A DNA stretch of 64,000 bases from Palaemon carinicauda (GCF_036898095.1 NC_090759.1:17773353-17837352), one strand, 5' to 3'. Positions 34,241 to 44,400 are shown, counted from the first letter of the stretch. A program made the numbers and translations. Notes: a model not told the origin generated them from the letters alone.

Positions 34241-35310
34241 GCAAAAAGCATGTCTGAATACCAGTGAAAATCGTCAGCTTCAGTATTCCAGGTGAAGTGG
34301 AATATCTTCTGTGGTTGGTGTCATGGAAGGGGTCTCTATCTACTCAATGCCACTATCCCAGCAATAGCAGAGTTCCTTGTGTATTTACGGGAAGAAACGT
34401 GCCTTTCGGTTTCAGAGGTTAAAGGCTATTACTGAGCCGTGAGTCTTGCTTTTAGACTGAAAGGAATGGACATTTTCTCATAGCTAGAACTTTTCCTCCT
34501 CATACGAAGTAACTTACCTGTCTTCAGTCGGAAGTGAGGCCTCCCCCATGGAACGTGATTCTCGTTCTTCGGTCACTAAAAAGACCTCCGTTCGAAGCAT
34601 CGTCACCTAACTTGGAAGTCTGTGTTCCTGCTCACCTTTTCCTCGGCCAAACGAGTTAGCGAGTTTCATGGTCTCTCCTATAACATCGCTCGCTCAAGGG
34701 AATGGGGTGAGGTAAGCTTCAGCTTCATCCCTGAGTTTGTTGCAAAGACTCAGAATCCGGGGGTTTTAGTTCTTTGCAAAAAGCATGTCTGAATACCAGT
34801 GAAAATCGTCAGCTTCAGTATTCCAGGTGAAGTGGAATATCTTCTGTGGTTGGTGTCATGGAAGGGGTCTCTATCTACTCAATGCCACTATCCCAGCAAT
34901 AGCAGAGTTCCTTGTGTATTTACGGGAAGAAACGTGCCTTTCGGTTTCAGAGGTTAAAGGCTATTACTGAGCCGTGAGTCTTGCTTTTAGACTGAAAGGA
35001 ATGGACATTTTCTCATAGCTAGAACTTTTCCTCCTCATACGAAGTAACTTACCTGTCTTCAGTCGGAAGTGAGGCCTCCCCCATGGAACGTGATTCTCGT
35101 TCTTCGGTCACTAAAAAGACCTCCGTTCGAAGCATCGTCACCTAACTTGGAAGTCGGTGTTCCTGCTCACCTTTTCCTCGGCCAAACGAGTTAGCGAGCT
35201 TCATGGTCTCTCGTATAACATCGCTCGCTCAAGGGAATGGGGTGAGGTAAGCTTCAGCTTCATCCCTGAGTTTGTTGCAAAGACTCAGAATCCGGGGGTT
35301 TTAGTTCTTT
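34241..35310 (+). repeat. 535-bp tandem direct duplication
   Basis: 34241-34775 and 34776-35310 are two head-to-tail copies. I noticed only three differences (in AAGTCTGTG/AAGTCGGTG, GAGTTTCAT/GAGCTTCAT and CTCTCCTAT/CTCTCGTAT), about 99.4 percent identity. The joint is TTCTT|GCAAAAAGC, where the flank shows GGTT|GCAAAAAGC. The duplication is younger than the element itself, which has many stops. Confidence 0.96.
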
Positions 35311-35755
35311 TATTTGACTCCTTCCGGATAACGAGTCCCCGCTCTGTAACCGACGACCCCGATCCTCTGTTAGTATACCCAGTAAGGTGTTTGAGGCGCT
35401 ACCTCAAGAGAACAGCAGCAGCTCAGCCCAGAGTGCCCTCACTTTTCGTCAGCAAGGGCAGAAACAAAGAGGAGGATCACGAAAAACACAATCTCCGCAT
35501 TGATTCGCATGGTCATTGACCTTTGCTCTGGATCCTGATCTTCCTCCATCACGTCGTCCCAGAGCCTATTATGTCAGGGCCATAGCTACGTCCATGGACT
35601 TCAAAAAGAACTACTCTGTGACGCAGGTATTGCAAGCGAGCAAGTGGAAACGCCAAACTATTTTCACCGCCCACTACCAGCAAGATGTGACACACAGGAA
35701 CCTCAATACATTCTCTGTTGGTCTTGTGGTGGTTACACAACAGCTGGTTTAATAC
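35157..35755 (+). pseudogene. DIRS tyrosine recombinase remnant
   Basis: The first frame has LTFSSAKRVSELHGLS, the arginine box, then PEFVAKTQNPG and PVRCLRRYLKRT. After a stop at 35517 the neighbouring frame gives RAYYVRAIATSMDFKKN (H-x-x-R box with Tyr in place of His) and IFTAHYQQDV, which keeps the nucleophilic tyrosine. The normal length of a DIRS recombinase is about 350-400 residues, and this remnant covers the C-terminal half. Confidence 0.82.
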
Positions 35756-36039
35756 CTAAAGCTCCTTTTTGGCCAAGTAGCAGAAGGTTGAGGGCATTGG
35801 TTACCCAGGTTTTAGTCTGAATGCATGAAAAGGAATGTCTGGCTCTTTTCCTTTCTTCATCCTCCCCTCCCTTGGGGTAATCAGCATCTTGTGTCCTCTG
35901 CACAAACTGACCTCAAACCTCTGCAGTCAAACAATGGCTCCCTTGTGTAACATATTATTGTCCCAATACTGTTGTGTCCCCATACCCTGGCGAGGTGGTA
36001 TTGGGAATGTCTCGGTCTCCTCGGTTATTTCTTACAAGG

Positions 36040-36340
36040 TTACGGAACAAATGACGAATGGAAATAATTTGTATTTTTCTAACAATACAAACCTTAGATA
36101 TTTATACATACATGCCCGCCAACCCTGCCCCCGTTGAAGTCCTACCTCCAAGCAAAGTGAAGCTCAGTCACAGGTGTGTGAGTGATTGGTGTAGCTAGCT
36201 CCCCCCCTCCCTGCTAACTAGCGGGATAGGTAGTTAATCCTTGCTAAATTCTAATGGCTCATCCTTTCAGCTTTGCCAAAAGTAATACCCCTATAAATAC
36301 CTAAGGTTTGTATCGTTAGGAAAAATTCCAAATTTCATAT
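36040..36340 (+). repeat. Right ITR and ICR of the DIRS fragment
   Basis: A left block at 36068-36110 (TTGTATTTTTCTAACAATACA, CAAACCTTAG) is the imperfect inverse of the right block at 36290-36335 (CCTAAGGTTTG, GTTAGGAAAAATTC). This is the same nested arrangement as the ICR and right end of E1 and E2. The right edge of the element is near 36340. Confidence 0.7.
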
Positions 36341-36727
36341 TGTTTTTAAAATTTGTAGTATTTATCTGTCCTGTCACACTGAAATATTTTAAGTAACCAT
36401 GGGAATAAATGTTGTGTCCTATTAGATGAAAACCTAATGTATCCATTTAACAAGGGAAGAAGTTACAGGGTTTATATCCTTCTCCTTTTCATGTCCCTGC
36501 ATAATGCAGATCTTACAGTTGAGGGTGTTCAAAACTTCCTTCAAGAACTTACCCTTATGACATTGATTTTGCATATTCATTAGTTTTTTGTTTACTGGTT
36601 TCATCTGTTTTTTATTTTGGATGTGATTTATATACTGAATTTAGGGTTGCGAGTCACTGGGCTCTGTTTTAATTCTTAGAATTATTCCATGATATGATAT
36701 TGTTTATAATATGGTAATTATTTTCAG
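36341..36727. other. TMX2 intron 2, distal unique part
   Basis: AT-rich intron sequence ending in ATTATTTTCAG, the acceptor of exon 3. Nothing else is seen. Confidence 0.6.
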
Positions 36728-36911
36728 TACATTTCTTAATCATTGGGGAACCTGTCTACAAAGGACCAGAGAAAGTAGTTTACTTCCAAGGAAAAGCCCT
36801 GGATGAAGAATTAAATCGAGATAGGAACTGCATTTGGCTCATTACCTTCTTCACTGCCTGGAGTCCTACTTGTTCAAGACTAGCTCCAATTTTTTCAAAG
36901 CTTTCAGCCGA
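36728..36911 (+). CDS. TMX2: TMX2 coding exon 3 (residues 110-171)
   Basis: Residues VHFLIIG complete the fourth membrane segment, and EPVYKGPEKVVYF leads into the thioredoxin-like domain, as in vertebrate TMX2 (a PLYMGPE-type block). ALDEELNRDR and LITFFTAWSPTCSRLAPIF carry the active-site region. The motif is S-P-T-C at residues 155-158, so the first redox cysteine is Ser, as is usual for TMX2. The acceptor is TTTTCAG|TA. The donor must be GA|GTGCGT, because only this choice keeps the frame into exon 4; the nearby GTATAA would shift it. The exon is 184 nt. Confidence 0.93.
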
Positions 36912-37061
36912 GTGCGTATAACCAGGTTTTAATTTACATAGTAATATTAGATATGTGTTATATAATTTTCATCAAATTAAAGGTTTTTCATGAGGATTAT
37001 TATGATATTGTAGAAAAATGTGGGTTTCCATGTCGAGTATTTCACTTTTATTTCATTGCAG

Positions 37062-37257
37062 ATACACTTTGGACAATTTGAAGTTTGGGAAAGTTGATGT
37101 GGGGAGATATCCAGAGGCAGCAAAGCACTATCACATTAATGACACCGCATTTTCAGTACAGTTGCCTACAATTTCACTTTTTAAGGATGGAAAAGAAGTA
37201 GAAAGGCGTCCATGTCTGGATTCTAAGCAGAAATTCCAAAAGTTTTATTTCACTGAG
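37062..37257 (+). CDS. TMX2: TMX2 coding exon 4 (residues 171-236)
   Basis: LKFGKVDVGRYPEAAKHY is nearly the family signature (LNFGKVDVGRY in vertebrates). VQLPTISLFKDGKEV contains the cis-proline of the thioredoxin fold, and RRPCLDSKQKFQKFYFTE ends the domain. The acceptor is ATTGCAG and the donor is GAG|GTAAGG, phase 0. The human protein has about 40-60 more residues, including a lysine-rich ER-retention tail. I could not find that exon to position 64000. Intron 3, between exons 3 and 4, is only 150 bp. Confidence 0.95.
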
Positions 37258-37881
37258 GTAAGGAATTCATAGTTTAGATGACTGCCATTAAATTTCATAT
37301 AAATCTTGAAGATTTACAATAGGAGAGGGCTATTTACCCGCCAAAGTATTAGGTACAGAAATAATGTGATAAAGAGTACTTGGATTGCCTTGGAAATCAT
37401 AAAGAAATTGCTTAGATATTGGCTTGATATCCAGCCCTGTAAAGATGAAACTTTGTGCAAAATGTGTATGCTGTAGAGGAAGGACCATTTTATGATGAAT
37501 GTGGGATCATTGTTAGAGGTTTAGGAATCTTTGGCTGAAGTATTTTGGCTGTTTTTTTTTTTCCTCATGGTTAAGGGATTGTAGTACTGTTGCTTCACAT
37601 TTGCTGAGGTTAGAGATAGCAGCTCTTTAGGATTTAGAGGATCTTGGAATGATTTTGGTTCCTTTAGACCAGATAAGGCTAAATAACTTGAATTTAGTGA
37701 TATTATGCATGTGAAGTGAATTTGGAAAACCAGAACAAAATTGGTTGAAACCAAAACCATCATATCTCAAAGTCTCAATATCTCATACAAAATTCTGTTT
37801 TGTTGAAGGCTTTGCCTTTGTGATGGACCTTTAGTCTTCATTTATGATCTTGTACAAACTTTAAAACATTTAACATGTCTA
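37258..37881. other. TMX2 intron 4, proximal unique part
   Basis: Intron sequence after the exon 4 donor with no coding features. The downstream exon was searched for by eye in this stretch and not found. Confidence 0.6.
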
Positions 37882-37894
37882 TTTTCAATATTAA

Positions 37895-38054
37895 ACTTAC
37901 CCGATAATCATGTAGCTGTCAACTCCGTTGCCCGACAGAATTCTATGGAGGGATACGCCAGCTATCACAATACTAGAAGGGGGTGTACTTACCAGCGCCA
38001 CCTGTGGCCAGGTACTATAGTACTTCTTGTTGACACCTCCTCAATTTTTCCTCT
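37895..38054 (+). repeat. E1 left inverted terminal repeat
   Basis: From ACTTACCCGATAATCATG to CAATTTTTCCTC this is the reverse complement of 44445-44603, with no mismatch that I noticed. The outermost 13 bp (TTTTCAATATTAA) belong only to this end and recur inverted in the ICR. Confidence 0.95.
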
Positions 38055-38263
38055 GTCGTGCTTCCGGCAAGACGTTCTGGGATACGCTTATGATCTTGGA
38101 GTATTTTCACGGCCTTTGGTGAAGTATTTCTCTCAGATTTCGGCTGTCGCTTTACTGGAAAACTTCTATATTAGCTTAGATAGCTATTATTTAGTCCTGA
38201 TTAACGGTTAACGATCTTTTGCTTGATTTTGAAACCCCACTTGGCTAACTCTTTTGATTCAAG

Positions 38264-40954
38264 ATGTCTGACATTTCACAAGCCCCCACCCATAGACGAT
38301 GTAGGTCTTGTAATAGGCGTATTCCGAAGGCCTCGGTAGATCCTCACACCGCTTGTTCTGACTGTAGGGAAAGGCCCTGTCAGTTAGAAGATCGATGTGA
38401 GGAATGCGCTGGACTTTCGGAACTTGATTTTGTCCGTCTTCTTAAGTATTCAACCAAGTTAGAGAGAGAGAGAGTTAGGAGGAGTTCTTCTCACTCTTCA
38501 CTTTTTTCCTCACCTCATGATCCCCTACCTTTTCCTACCCCTGTAGTGGCTACCCCCGAACCTACTATTTGCCCTCAGCCTGATATGTCTGTTGTTTTGC
38601 GTGCCATTCAGGCCTTAGGTGACAAAGTAGAGTCAGTGGTTAGTGATCATAAGTCTCTTCTGGCCGAAGTCAAGGAACTTAAGGTCAAGAGTGCAGTGGG
38701 TGGTATTAGTGCCAGTGCTGTGACGAGTGCTAGTGTCAGTGCAGTGCCAAGTGCTAGTGTCAGTGTCAGTGTGGTGCGTGAGGATACTTCTGTGCGTGCC
38801 AGTCGTCCTCCCAGTCCGGGACCTCTTGCAAGCTCCCAAGCCCAGGGGAGAAGCAATGTCGAAGGGCAAAAGGGTTCGGCAGGCCTTGATCGGCGCACAG
38901 AAGTATCCTCGGTGGTTGCGGGCGTGTCTTCCAGAGACCGTCACTCCCACCTGCAGACGATTGAGCCCGTCTTTTACTCGTCTGCTGATCAATTGTCAGG
39001 GAAGAAACGCTGGACTCAGGTCTCAAGACCACTCAAACGCAGAGTCCAGACCTCAAGAACTCAACCGGGCTGCAGTCATTGGATTAGCTCTGACTCGCCG
39101 CAGTCATCAGTTGAATGCACTCCGCCTAAGAGGAGTAAGGTTCTGCCGCAACAGATCTCTGCTGTTAAGGCTTTACCTCAGCAGACCTTAGTGTCTGCCG
39201 ACCCCAAGTTGACTCTACTGCAGTCCATGCAGTCACAACTTGCGGTCTTGATGCGTGAGTGTCAGGCTGAGAAGGTTACACCTCCTCCTGCGATCGCTCC
39301 GCCTGACCGCAGTACTGCCTGCCAGGCGTACGATGTTGAGGCTCCTCAGGATACCTTACCACGTTCTGAGTTTACTGTTTCCAGTGGTGTGCAGCTCCCT
39401 CCGCCTTCCTTAAGGCAACCTCAGCAATGGGAACAGGAAGCTTATACCTTACTTCCTCCGCTTCCACTTGCAGTTCCACCAGTGAGGCAACACTCTCTTG
39501 AGGTACAACAACCTCTCCCATCCATGAGTCAGTCTCCTTAGCTCTCGCTGCAGCGAGCTCAACCCTCCTCAAGGCAAGCACCTCAACACCTTAGCCTTGC
39601 GCCTAAGGAACCTCAACTCGCGAGACAATTACTGCGTTCTGCGCAGCCACTACCTCATCGCTCACAGCTCACACCTCAGGAACCTCAACTCGTTCCTCAG
39701 GAACTTGCTACTGCGCATCCGCCAACCACTCAGCAAGCGCAACCCTTGAGTTCAGACACTCATGCCAGGAGTCAGCCTCCTCCACCCATGCGCCTACCTT
39801 CTGCTACTTCTTTTGATCAGCCTTTGCAGACTGAGCCTCAGGTGTTCCCTCAACAGAGTCTTGAAGAGGAAACCACAAATATTGTTGTTCCAGCTCGTGC
39901 TGACTCTGCTGTTCAGCATACCTTACCGATCTCTTCGCTACACTCTGGTGATGAGGTGTCTGATGATGAGGCTGCACACCTGGATCCCTCATCAGACGTG
40001 GATGAATCCAAGTCTTCTCCACCTTCTATTGACTTTCGTAAGGTCTTGGCTCTTTTTAGGGAGGTATACCCAGACCACTTTGTCTCTGCTATCCCCCGCT
40101 CTCCGCCATCTGAGTTTTCGCTGGGCATGCAGCCAGCTAAGTCTTCTTATACTAAGCTCGTCTTAGCAAGGTCCTCTAAGAGAGCGTTAAGGATTTTAGG
40201 GGAGTGGTTGCAGTCTAAGCAACAACTTGGAAAGACTTCGTTCATGTTTCCTCCGACTAAGCTCACTTCTAAAGCGGGCGTTTGGTATGCCACAGGAGAG
40301 GAACCAGGCTTGGGAGTACCTGCCTCTGCCCAGGCTGACTTCTCAAGTCTGGTAGACTCTCCTCGTAGAACAGCAATGAGGCGCTCTAAGGTTTGCTGGA
40401 CCTTCTCAGACCTTGATCACTTCCTGAAGGGTGTTTTTAGAGCATTTGAGATGTTCAACTTCCTAGACTGGTGCCTGGGGGCCCTCAGCAAGAAGACCTC
40501 CCCTGCGGACAAGGATTCTGCCATGCTCTTAATGTCCTGCATGGATAAGGCCATTAGAGATGGATCTGGCGAGCTTGCTTCGATGTTTGTGTCAGGGGTT
40601 CTTAAGAAAAGGGAGCAGCTTTGTACCTTCCTTTCCTCCAGCATCACACCTTGTCAAAGGTCTCAACTCCTTTTCGCTCCGCTCTCGAAGTTCCTTTTTC
40701 CCGAAGAGCTTGTTAAGGACTTGTCTGCTGCCCTGATACAAAAGGACACACATGATCTTGTGGCCTCATCGGCTCGTAAGACTAAGGTTGCTACCTCAGT
40801 CCCCAGGACTTATCGCACCCCAGTGGCTGATACTCCTGCTACGAGGTTCATACCGCCCTTTCGTGGTAGAGCCCCCAGCCGAGGAAGCTCCCGTCCAGAC
40901 TCTTCCAGGAGCAAGTCTAGGAAAAGTTCCAAGGCTTCTAAAGGAAAAAACTGA
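38264..40954 (+). CDS. E1 gag-like ORF with one internal TAG
   Basis: The start is ATG (MSDISQAPT), 210 bp inside the left repeat. The N-terminus has paired cysteines (CRSC, VDPHTACSDC, CEEC) as in other DIRS gag proteins and could bind zinc. A Ser/Val-rich low-complexity stretch follows (residues about 145-175), then a Pro/Gln-rich middle. The middle is interrupted at 39539-39541 by a TAG, probably from CAG. The frame reopens at once and shows a conserved domain (residues about 590-800) with a basic Arg/Ser/Lys tail (FRGRAPSRGSSRP, SRKSSKASKGKN) that would bind RNA. The last 200 nt overlap the RT ORF. Readthrough or a knockout are both possible. Confidence 0.85.
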
Positions 40955-43013
40955 CTCTCCGCATCTCCAGACAGCAGTAGGAGCCAGACTCAAGATCTTC
41001 TGGCAAGCCTGGGAAAAGAGAGGTGCAGACGCCCAGTCTGTCAGTTGGCTGAGGGAGGGTTACAGGATACCATTCTGCCGCAAACCCCCTCTGACCACAT
41101 CTCCCATCAACCTCTCTCCCAACTACAAAGAAGAGGACAAGAGGCTAGCGTTGCACCAGGAGGTGTCGCTCCTTGTACAGAAGAAGGCAGTGGTTATAGT
41201 CCGGGACCATCAATCCCCGGGCTTCTACAACCGTCTCTTTCTGGTGGCCAAGAAGACAGGAGGTTGGAGACCGGTGCTGGACGTCAGCGCGCTCAATGCG
41301 TATGTCACCAAGCAGACGTTCACGATGGAGACGACGAAGTCGGTCCTAGCAGCGGTCAGGCAGGAGGACTGGATGGTCTCGTTGGACCTGAAAGATGCCT
41401 ACTTTCACGTTCCTATTCATCCAGACTCCCAACCTTTCCTGAGATTCGTTTTTGGAAAGGTTGTCTACCAATTCCAAGCCCTGTGTTTTGGCCTAAGCAC
41501 AGCTCCTATGGTGTTTACGCATCTGATGAGGAATATAGCAAAATTCCTCCACTTATCGGACATCAGAGCCTCCCTTTACTTAGACGACTGGCTGTTGAGA
41601 GCCTCCACGAGTCGTCGCTGTCTGGAGAGTCTCAACTGGACTTTGGACTTAATCAAAGAACTGGGTCTGTTAGTCAACATAGAAAAGTCTCAGCTCATTC
41701 CCTCCCAATCCATTGTGTACCTGGGAATGGAGATTCGGAGTCAGGATTTTCGGGCTTTTCCATCGGCCCCAAGGATAAGCCAAGCCCTAGATTGCATCAT
41801 GAGCATGCTGAAGAGGAGCAGTTGCTCGGTGAGACAGTGGATGAGTCTCACAGGGACCCTTTCATCGCTGGCCCTGTTCGTCGAGCTAGGGAGACTCCAC
41901 CTCCGCCCTCTTCAATTCCATCTTGCAGCTCATTGGGACAAGGGTTTGACTCTCGAAGCAGTCTCTATCCCAGTCACCAAAGAGATGAAGACCACTCTCT
42001 TGTGGTGGAAGACCAATCTCCTTCTCAGGGAGGGCCTATCGTTGGCTATTCAGACCCCCAATCTTCATCTCTTCTCAGATGCATCGGACTCGGGCTGGGG
42101 TGCGACCTTGAACGGACAGGAATGCTCGGGAACGTGGAACGAGGAACAGGGAACGCTCCACATCAACTGCAAGGAGCTACTAGCAGTTCATTTAGCCCTG
42201 CTGAACTTCAAGTCCCTCCTGCTAGGCAAGGTGGTGGAGGTGAACTCAGACAACACCACAGCCTTGGCTTACATCTCCAAGCAAGGAGGGACCCATTCGA
42301 GGAGCCTATACGAGATCGCAAGGGACCTCCTCATTTGGTCAAGAAGTCAAAACCTCACTTTAGTCACGAGGTTCATTCAGGGCAACATGAACGTCTCAGC
42401 AGATCGCCTAAGCAGAAGGGATCAGGTCATTCCCACGGAATGGACCCTCCACAAGAGTGTGTGCAACAGACTTTGGACCTTGTGGGGTCAGCCTACCATA
42501 GATCTGTTTGCCACCTCCATGACCAAGAGACTTCCGCTGTACTGTTCCCCAGTTCCAGACCCAGCAGCAGTTCATGTGGATGCTTTTCTGCTGAACTGGT
42601 CCCATCTCGACCTTTACGCATTTCCACCGTTCAAGATAATAAACAAAGTCCTTCAGAAGTTCATCTCGCACGAAGGGACACGGCTGACGCTGGTTGCTCC
42701 CCTTTGGCCTGCAAGAGAATGGTTCACAGAGGTACTTCAATGGCTAGTCGACGTCCCCAGGACTCTCCCTCTAAGAGTGGACCTTCTACGTCAACCTCAC
42801 GTAGACAGGTTGCACCCAAACCTCCACGCTCTTCGGCTGACTGCCTTCAGACTGTCGAAAGATTCGCTAGAGCTAGAGGCTTTTCGAAGGAGGCAGCCAG
42901 CGCGATTGCCAGAGCAAGAAGGGTTTCCACTCGTAGAGTCTACCAATCTAAGTGGGAAGTCTTCCGGAGCTGGTGTAGAGCCAATGCAGTATCCTCTACC
43001 AATACCTCTGTGA
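40752..43013 (+). CDS. E1 reverse transcriptase-RNase H polyprotein
   Basis: A single open frame of 753 codons, shifted +1 from gag and overlapping its end. RT spans about residues 140-330: GWRPVLDVSALNAY, SLDLKDAYFHVPIHP, FQALCFGLSTAPMVF and the active site YLDDWL (YLDD at 41577-41588, residue 276), the DIRS form of YxDD. RNase H spans about 440-560, with LFSDASDSGWGA, the glutamate in INCKELLAV, VNSDNTTALAY and MNVSADRLS, so the D-E-D set is present. The C-terminal part (TIDLFAT, SPVPDPAA, YAFPPF, VAPLWPAREW) is the DIRS-specific region that has been compared to Dam-like methyltransferases. Its activity is unproven. All key residues look intact. Confidence 0.95.
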   Translation: MILWPHRLVRLRLLPQSPGLIAPQWLILLLRGSYRPFVVEPPAEEAPVQTLPGASLGKVPRLLKEKTDSPHLQTAVGARLKIFWQAWEKRGADAQSVSWLREGYRIPFCRKPPLTTSPINLSPNYKEEDKRLALHQEVSLLVQKKAVVIVRDHQSPGFYNRLFLVAKKTGGWRPVLDVSALNAYVTKQTFTMETTKSVLAAVRQEDWMVSLDLKDAYFHVPIHPDSQPFLRFVFGKVVYQFQALCFGLSTAPMVFTHLMRNIAKFLHLSDIRASLYLDDWLLRASTSRRCLESLNWTLDLIKELGLLVNIEKSQLIPSQSIVYLGMEIRSQDFRAFPSAPRISQALDCIMSMLKRSSCSVRQWMSLTGTLSSLALFVELGRLHLRPLQFHLAAHWDKGLTLEAVSIPVTKEMKTTLLWWKTNLLLREGLSLAIQTPNLHLFSDASDSGWGATLNGQECSGTWNEEQGTLHINCKELLAVHLALLNFKSLLLGKVVEVNSDNTTALAYISKQGGTHSRSLYEIARDLLIWSRSQNLTLVTRFIQGNMNVSADRLSRRDQVIPTEWTLHKSVCNRLWTLWGQPTIDLFATSMTKRLPLYCSPVPDPAAVHVDAFLLNWSHLDLYAFPPFKIINKVLQKFISHEGTRLTLVAPLWPAREWFTEVLQWLVDVPRTLPLRVDLLRQPHVDRLHPNLHALRLTAFRLSKDSLELEAFRRRQPARLPEQEGFPLVESTNLSGKSSGAGVEPMQYPLPIPL

Positions 43014-43912
43014 CCCAAATAGCTGACTTCCTATTACATCTTAGGAATGAGAGATCCCTTTCAGCCCCTACGATTAAAGGGTACAGGAGTATGTTGGCTT
43101 CAGTTCTCCGCCACAGAGGTTTGGACCTTTCTTCCAACAAGGACCTTCAAGACATCCTTAAGTCTTTTGAGACTTCTAAAGAGCGTCGTCTATCCACTCC
43201 AGGCTGGAACCTAGACGTAGTCTTAAGGTTCCTTATGTCACCTAGGTTCGAACCTCTCCAGTCAGCTTCCTTCAAGGACCTTACCCTCAAGACTCTTTTT
43301 CTCGTCTGCCTTGCAACAGCTAAGAGAGTCAGTGAGGTTCATGCCTTCAGCAAGAACATTGGTTTCACGACCGAATCTGCAACATGTTCTTTTCAGCTCG
43401 GATTCTTAGCTAAGAATGAACTTCCTTCACGTCCTTGGCCTAGATCGTTTGAAATACCTAGCCTCTCCAACATGGTAGGTAACGAGCTAGAGAGAGTTCT
43501 TTGCCCTGTCAGAGCTCTCAAGTATTATCTTAATAGGTCTAAACCTATTCGAGGACAGTCAGAAGCCTTATGGTGTGCCATCAAGAAACCTTCGAGGCCC
43601 ATGTCCAAGAACGGGGTTTCGTATTATATAAGGCTTCTGATTAGAGAAGCCCATTCTCACTTAAAGGAGGAAGACCTTGCGTTGCTGAAGGTAAGGACCC
43701 ACGAAGTAAGAGCCGTAGCTACTTCGATGGCCTTTAATAAAAACCGTTCTCTGCAGAGCATAATGGATGCAACCTATTGGAGGAGCAAGTCAGTGTTTGC
43801 ATCATTTTATCTTAAAGATGTCCAGTCTCTTTACGAGAACTGCTACACCCTGGGACCATTCGTAGCAGCAAGTGCAGTAGTAGGTGAGGGCTCAGCCACT
43901 ACATTCCCTTAA
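42719..43912 (+). CDS. E1 tyrosine recombinase
   Basis: This ORF has the gag frame and overlaps the last 295 nt of the RT ORF. I chose the ATG at 42719 (MVHRGTS) because the recombinase N-terminal domain begins shortly after (ERFARARGFS, VYQSKWEVFRSWC). The upstream extension of the same frame over RT has no domain. Catalytic boxes are the Arg in TAKRVSEVHA, H-x-x-R in THEVRAVATS (His at 43700) and the nucleophile in FASFYLKDV (Tyr at 43808). DIRS recombinases insert circular DNA instead of using an integrase. All four boxes are present. The tail reads LGPFVAASAVV. Confidence 0.93.
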   Translation: MVHRGTSMASRRPQDSPSKSGPSTSTSRRQVAPKPPRSSADCLQTVERFARARGFSKEAASAIARARRVSTRRVYQSKWEVFRSWCRANAVSSTNTSVTQIADFLLHLRNERSLSAPTIKGYRSMLASVLRHRGLDLSSNKDLQDILKSFETSKERRLSTPGWNLDVVLRFLMSPRFEPLQSASFKDLTLKTLFLVCLATAKRVSEVHAFSKNIGFTTESATCSFQLGFLAKNELPSRPWPRSFEIPSLSNMVGNELERVLCPVRALKYYLNRSKPIRGQSEALWCAIKKPSRPMSKNGVSYYIRLLIREAHSHLKEEDLALLKVRTHEVRAVATSMAFNKNRSLQSIMDATYWRSKSVFASFYLKDVQSLYENCYTLGPFVAASAVVGEGSATTFP

Positions 43913-44309
43913 TCCCATAACCTTTTTTAACCTTTCTCTTGAATGCTTTTATTGTTGTTTTTATGGTTGTTACGGTAGGCTAAGAAGCCTTCCGCATCCT
44001 TTTGATTTGGCGGGTGGTCAATTCATTCTTGAGAAGCGCCTGGGTTAGAGGTTGTGTAGAGGTCCTTTAGTAGGGGTTGCAGCCCTATATACTTTAGCAC
44101 CTTTGAGTTGATTCAGCCTCCAAGAGGAACGCTGCGCTCAGTAAGGAAGACGAACTTAAAAAAGAGGCAGAGTAACGGTTCAATTCGACTTCCTTACCAG
44201 GTACTTATTATTTCATTGTTATTTGAGATAACTGTTATATGAAATATGGGATACTTAGCTATCCTTTAATCTTGTACACTGGTTTTCACCCACCCCCCTG
44301 GGTGTGAAT

Positions 44310-44400
44310 CAGCTACATGATTATCGGGTAAGTTTGATATTGAAAAATGTTATTTTTATTAGTAAAATAAATTTTTGAATATACTTACCCGATAATCATG
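44310..44400 (+). repeat. E1 internal complementary region (ICR)
   Basis: 44310-44346 is the inverse of the left end (37882-37918, one mismatch seen) and 44347-44400 is the exact inverse of the right end (44586-44639). Together they equal the reverse complement of a right-end/left-end junction, as in DIRS-1, where the ICR templates closure of a circular intermediate. Confidence 0.95.

Larger units (their letters stand above)
33296..36340 (+). mobile_element. 3' half of a DIRS element with its right terminus
   Basis: The fragment begins inside RNase H (LFSDTTKEGWG, MSDNTTVVSYIKKQGG at about 33585, SSKRNVLTDSL), continues with the DIRS C-terminal region (TVDLFV, SPVPDPKALWQDAF, VYAFPPF) and LLRQPHVS. 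It then enters the recombinase (VKWNIFCGWCHGRG, FSSAKRVSELHG, RAIATSMDF, TAHYQQDV) and finishes with the ICR and right inverted repeat at 36040-36340. A 535-bp stretch of the recombinase region is duplicated in tandem. The H of the H-x-x-R box is Tyr (YYVRAIATS), and stops occur, so it is inactive. It lies in TMX2 intron 2, 390 bp before exon 3. Confidence 0.88.

Noticed and set aside
36916..36921. GTATAA as the donor of TMX2 exon 3
   Set aside because: It shifts the frame into exon 4, whereas GTGCGT at 36912 joins in frame and gives the family sequence.
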